NCBI GenBank assembly: GCA_910575565.1
Contig: CAJTFL010000005.1
Coordinates: 124,001 to 188,000 of the forward strand
Direction of reading: 5' to 3'
DNA from: Lachnospiraceae bacterium
GTDB taxonomy: Bacteria > Bacillota > Clostridia > Lachnospirales > Lachnospiraceae
DNA: 64,000 nt
The notes under the pieces are model-generated. The model did no database searches and was not told where the DNA came from. It saw only the letters and a list, made by a program, of their open reading frames with translations. The first letter of the stretch is position 1. Every line of letters begins with the position of its first letter. Positions 63,476 to 64,000 of this stretch are shown piece by piece. Made by a program: the position numbers and the translations under genes.

Positions 63476-64000
63476 AATTCCGGCAGGCGGAGGAAATTGC
63501 CAGGCTGATGGGCAGAAATCAGGAATGCAAGGATGCCTTTCAGAAAACCCAAAACCGGGCGGAAGAAGTGTGGAGGCAGAGAAGGGCGTCCTATAAGGAG
63601 CAGATGGGAGAGCAGGAAAGTTATTGTAATCGAATGGCACAGGTAAACAAGGCGTTTTCCAGGGACGGCGGTGGTTTTTTTTATCTGCTTCAGCAGCTGG
63701 GAAGCTTCTGTATTCCCCAGGATTGCCTGCCGGATAAGGAAGGGCGGCAGATCATCATGGAAAACCTGATGAGCCAGATAAAGCGGGGCGCCAAAGAATT
63801 GGACAAAAGATTAGCCTTAAACCAGGAAGAAACGGTATGGGAGGATGAGGAGCCCTTACGTATTGACGGGAGCCCTTATAAAAAAACCTTAAGGTACTTG
63901 GATGCCATAGAGGAAATGGAAAAGGAATTAAAGAAAAGGGAAAAAAGGGGAAAGCTAAGCCGCCACTACGAAATCCTGTGGGAGAGGACGAAATTTTTCC
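63406..64000 (+). CDS. Unknown coiled-coil-rich protein (partial)
   Basis: The frame opens at the ATG at 63406 (GGGAGGTGA 7 bp before it) and has no stop to the window end: at least 198 codons. It starts MGAAGREGRVSKKGARGSGE, has a hydrophobic helix around GGGFFYLLQQLGSFCIPQD, and long charged helices (YLDAIEEMEKELKKREKRGK) near the end. It overlaps the previous gene by 70 bp. It is the fifth gene of the unknown operon. No family recognised. Confidence 0.65.
   Translation, partial: MGAAGREGRVSKKGARGSGEKSVEFRQAEEIARLMGRNQECKDAFQKTQNRAEEVWRQRRASYKEQMGEQESYCNRMAQVNKAFSRDGGGFFYLLQQLGSFCIPQDCLPDKEGRQIIMENLMSQIKRGAKELDKRLALNQEETVWEDEEPLRIDGSPYKKTLRYLDAIEEMEKELKKREKRGKLSRHYEILWERTKFF

Overview
The window looks like a chromosomal segment of an anaerobic, low-to-mid GC Firmicute, most likely a gut-type member of the Lachnospiraceae (Clostridia). 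The pointers are strong AGGAGG-type ribosome binding sites, sigma-A promoters, a CIRCE-controlled clpB, a DUF4250 gene, an Rpn-type nuclease gene, DUF3791/DUF3990 toxin-antitoxin genes and a GH51/ABC arabinose-oligosaccharide locus. The species call is an inference; no rRNA or tRNA gene was seen.

Region 1 (1-9729) is very AT-rich and is the end of a capsule/cell-surface polysaccharide locus. It holds glycosyltransferases, the three-enzyme CapE/CapF/CapG route to UDP-N-acetyl-L-fucosamine, a pyruvyltransferase-like protein, a Wzy-like polymerase, a Wzx-like flippase and a LicD-family phosphotransferase. Region 2 (9917-14205) switches abruptly to GC-rich DNA. It encodes a complete 2-aminoethylphosphonate (AEP) pathway: PEP mutase with an N-terminal nucleotidyltransferase domain, phosphonopyruvate decarboxylase, AEP transaminase and a PntC-like CTP:phosphonate cytidylyltransferase. 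With the adjacent LicD these genes make a coherent route from PEP to an AEP-decorated surface glycan.

Region 3 (14609-17034) is an AT-rich two-gene island: a DGQHR/DndB-like protein and a partner with a C-terminal HEPN-like RxxxxH motif, followed by a small inverted-repeat element. It is my best candidate for an undescribed defence-type module. Region 4 (17103-29446) is ordinary chromosome: a secreted metallo-beta-lactamase-fold protein, a lipoprotein, BCCT, Na/Pi, AGCS and CaCA transporters, an HPr-like protein without the active histidine, a zinc-dependent phospholipase C-like protein, a deacetylase-fold protein that has lost its metal ligands, thymidylate kinase and a VOC protein.

Region 5 (about 29430-32180) is a decayed defence island: remnants that look like BREX brxC/pglY and pglX fused by deletion, a DUF3791/DUF3990 toxin-antitoxin set, a broken AlbA-domain gene, a Panacea/PemK toxin-antitoxin pair and a 188-bp MITE-like element. 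Region 6 (32297-35741) has clpB with a CIRCE operator lying across its promoter, then a 33-bp tandem array of short start-to-stop ORFs leading into a DUF4250 gene.

Region 7 (35942-45172) is a type IV pilus/type II secretion-like operon: major pilin, prepilin peptidase, PilC, a PilM-PilN fusion, PilO, PilB and four minor-pilin-like genes. A convergent signal peptidase I gene follows. Region 8 (46335-51539) has a DUF3810 membrane protein with an HEXXH motif behind a structured, repeat-bearing leader, a glycogen branching enzyme with a long Ala/Lys/Glu-rich tail, and an MscS channel.

Region 9 (51566-58945) is a sugar-uptake operon: binding protein, two permeases, an ArsR-type regulator, a GH51 arabinofuranosidase and a UroD-family protein, with a paired candidate operator and an internal 166-bp palindromic element. 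Region 10 (58998-64000) has an Rpn-family nuclease and, from a clear promoter, an operon of five unrecognised genes that runs off the end of the window.
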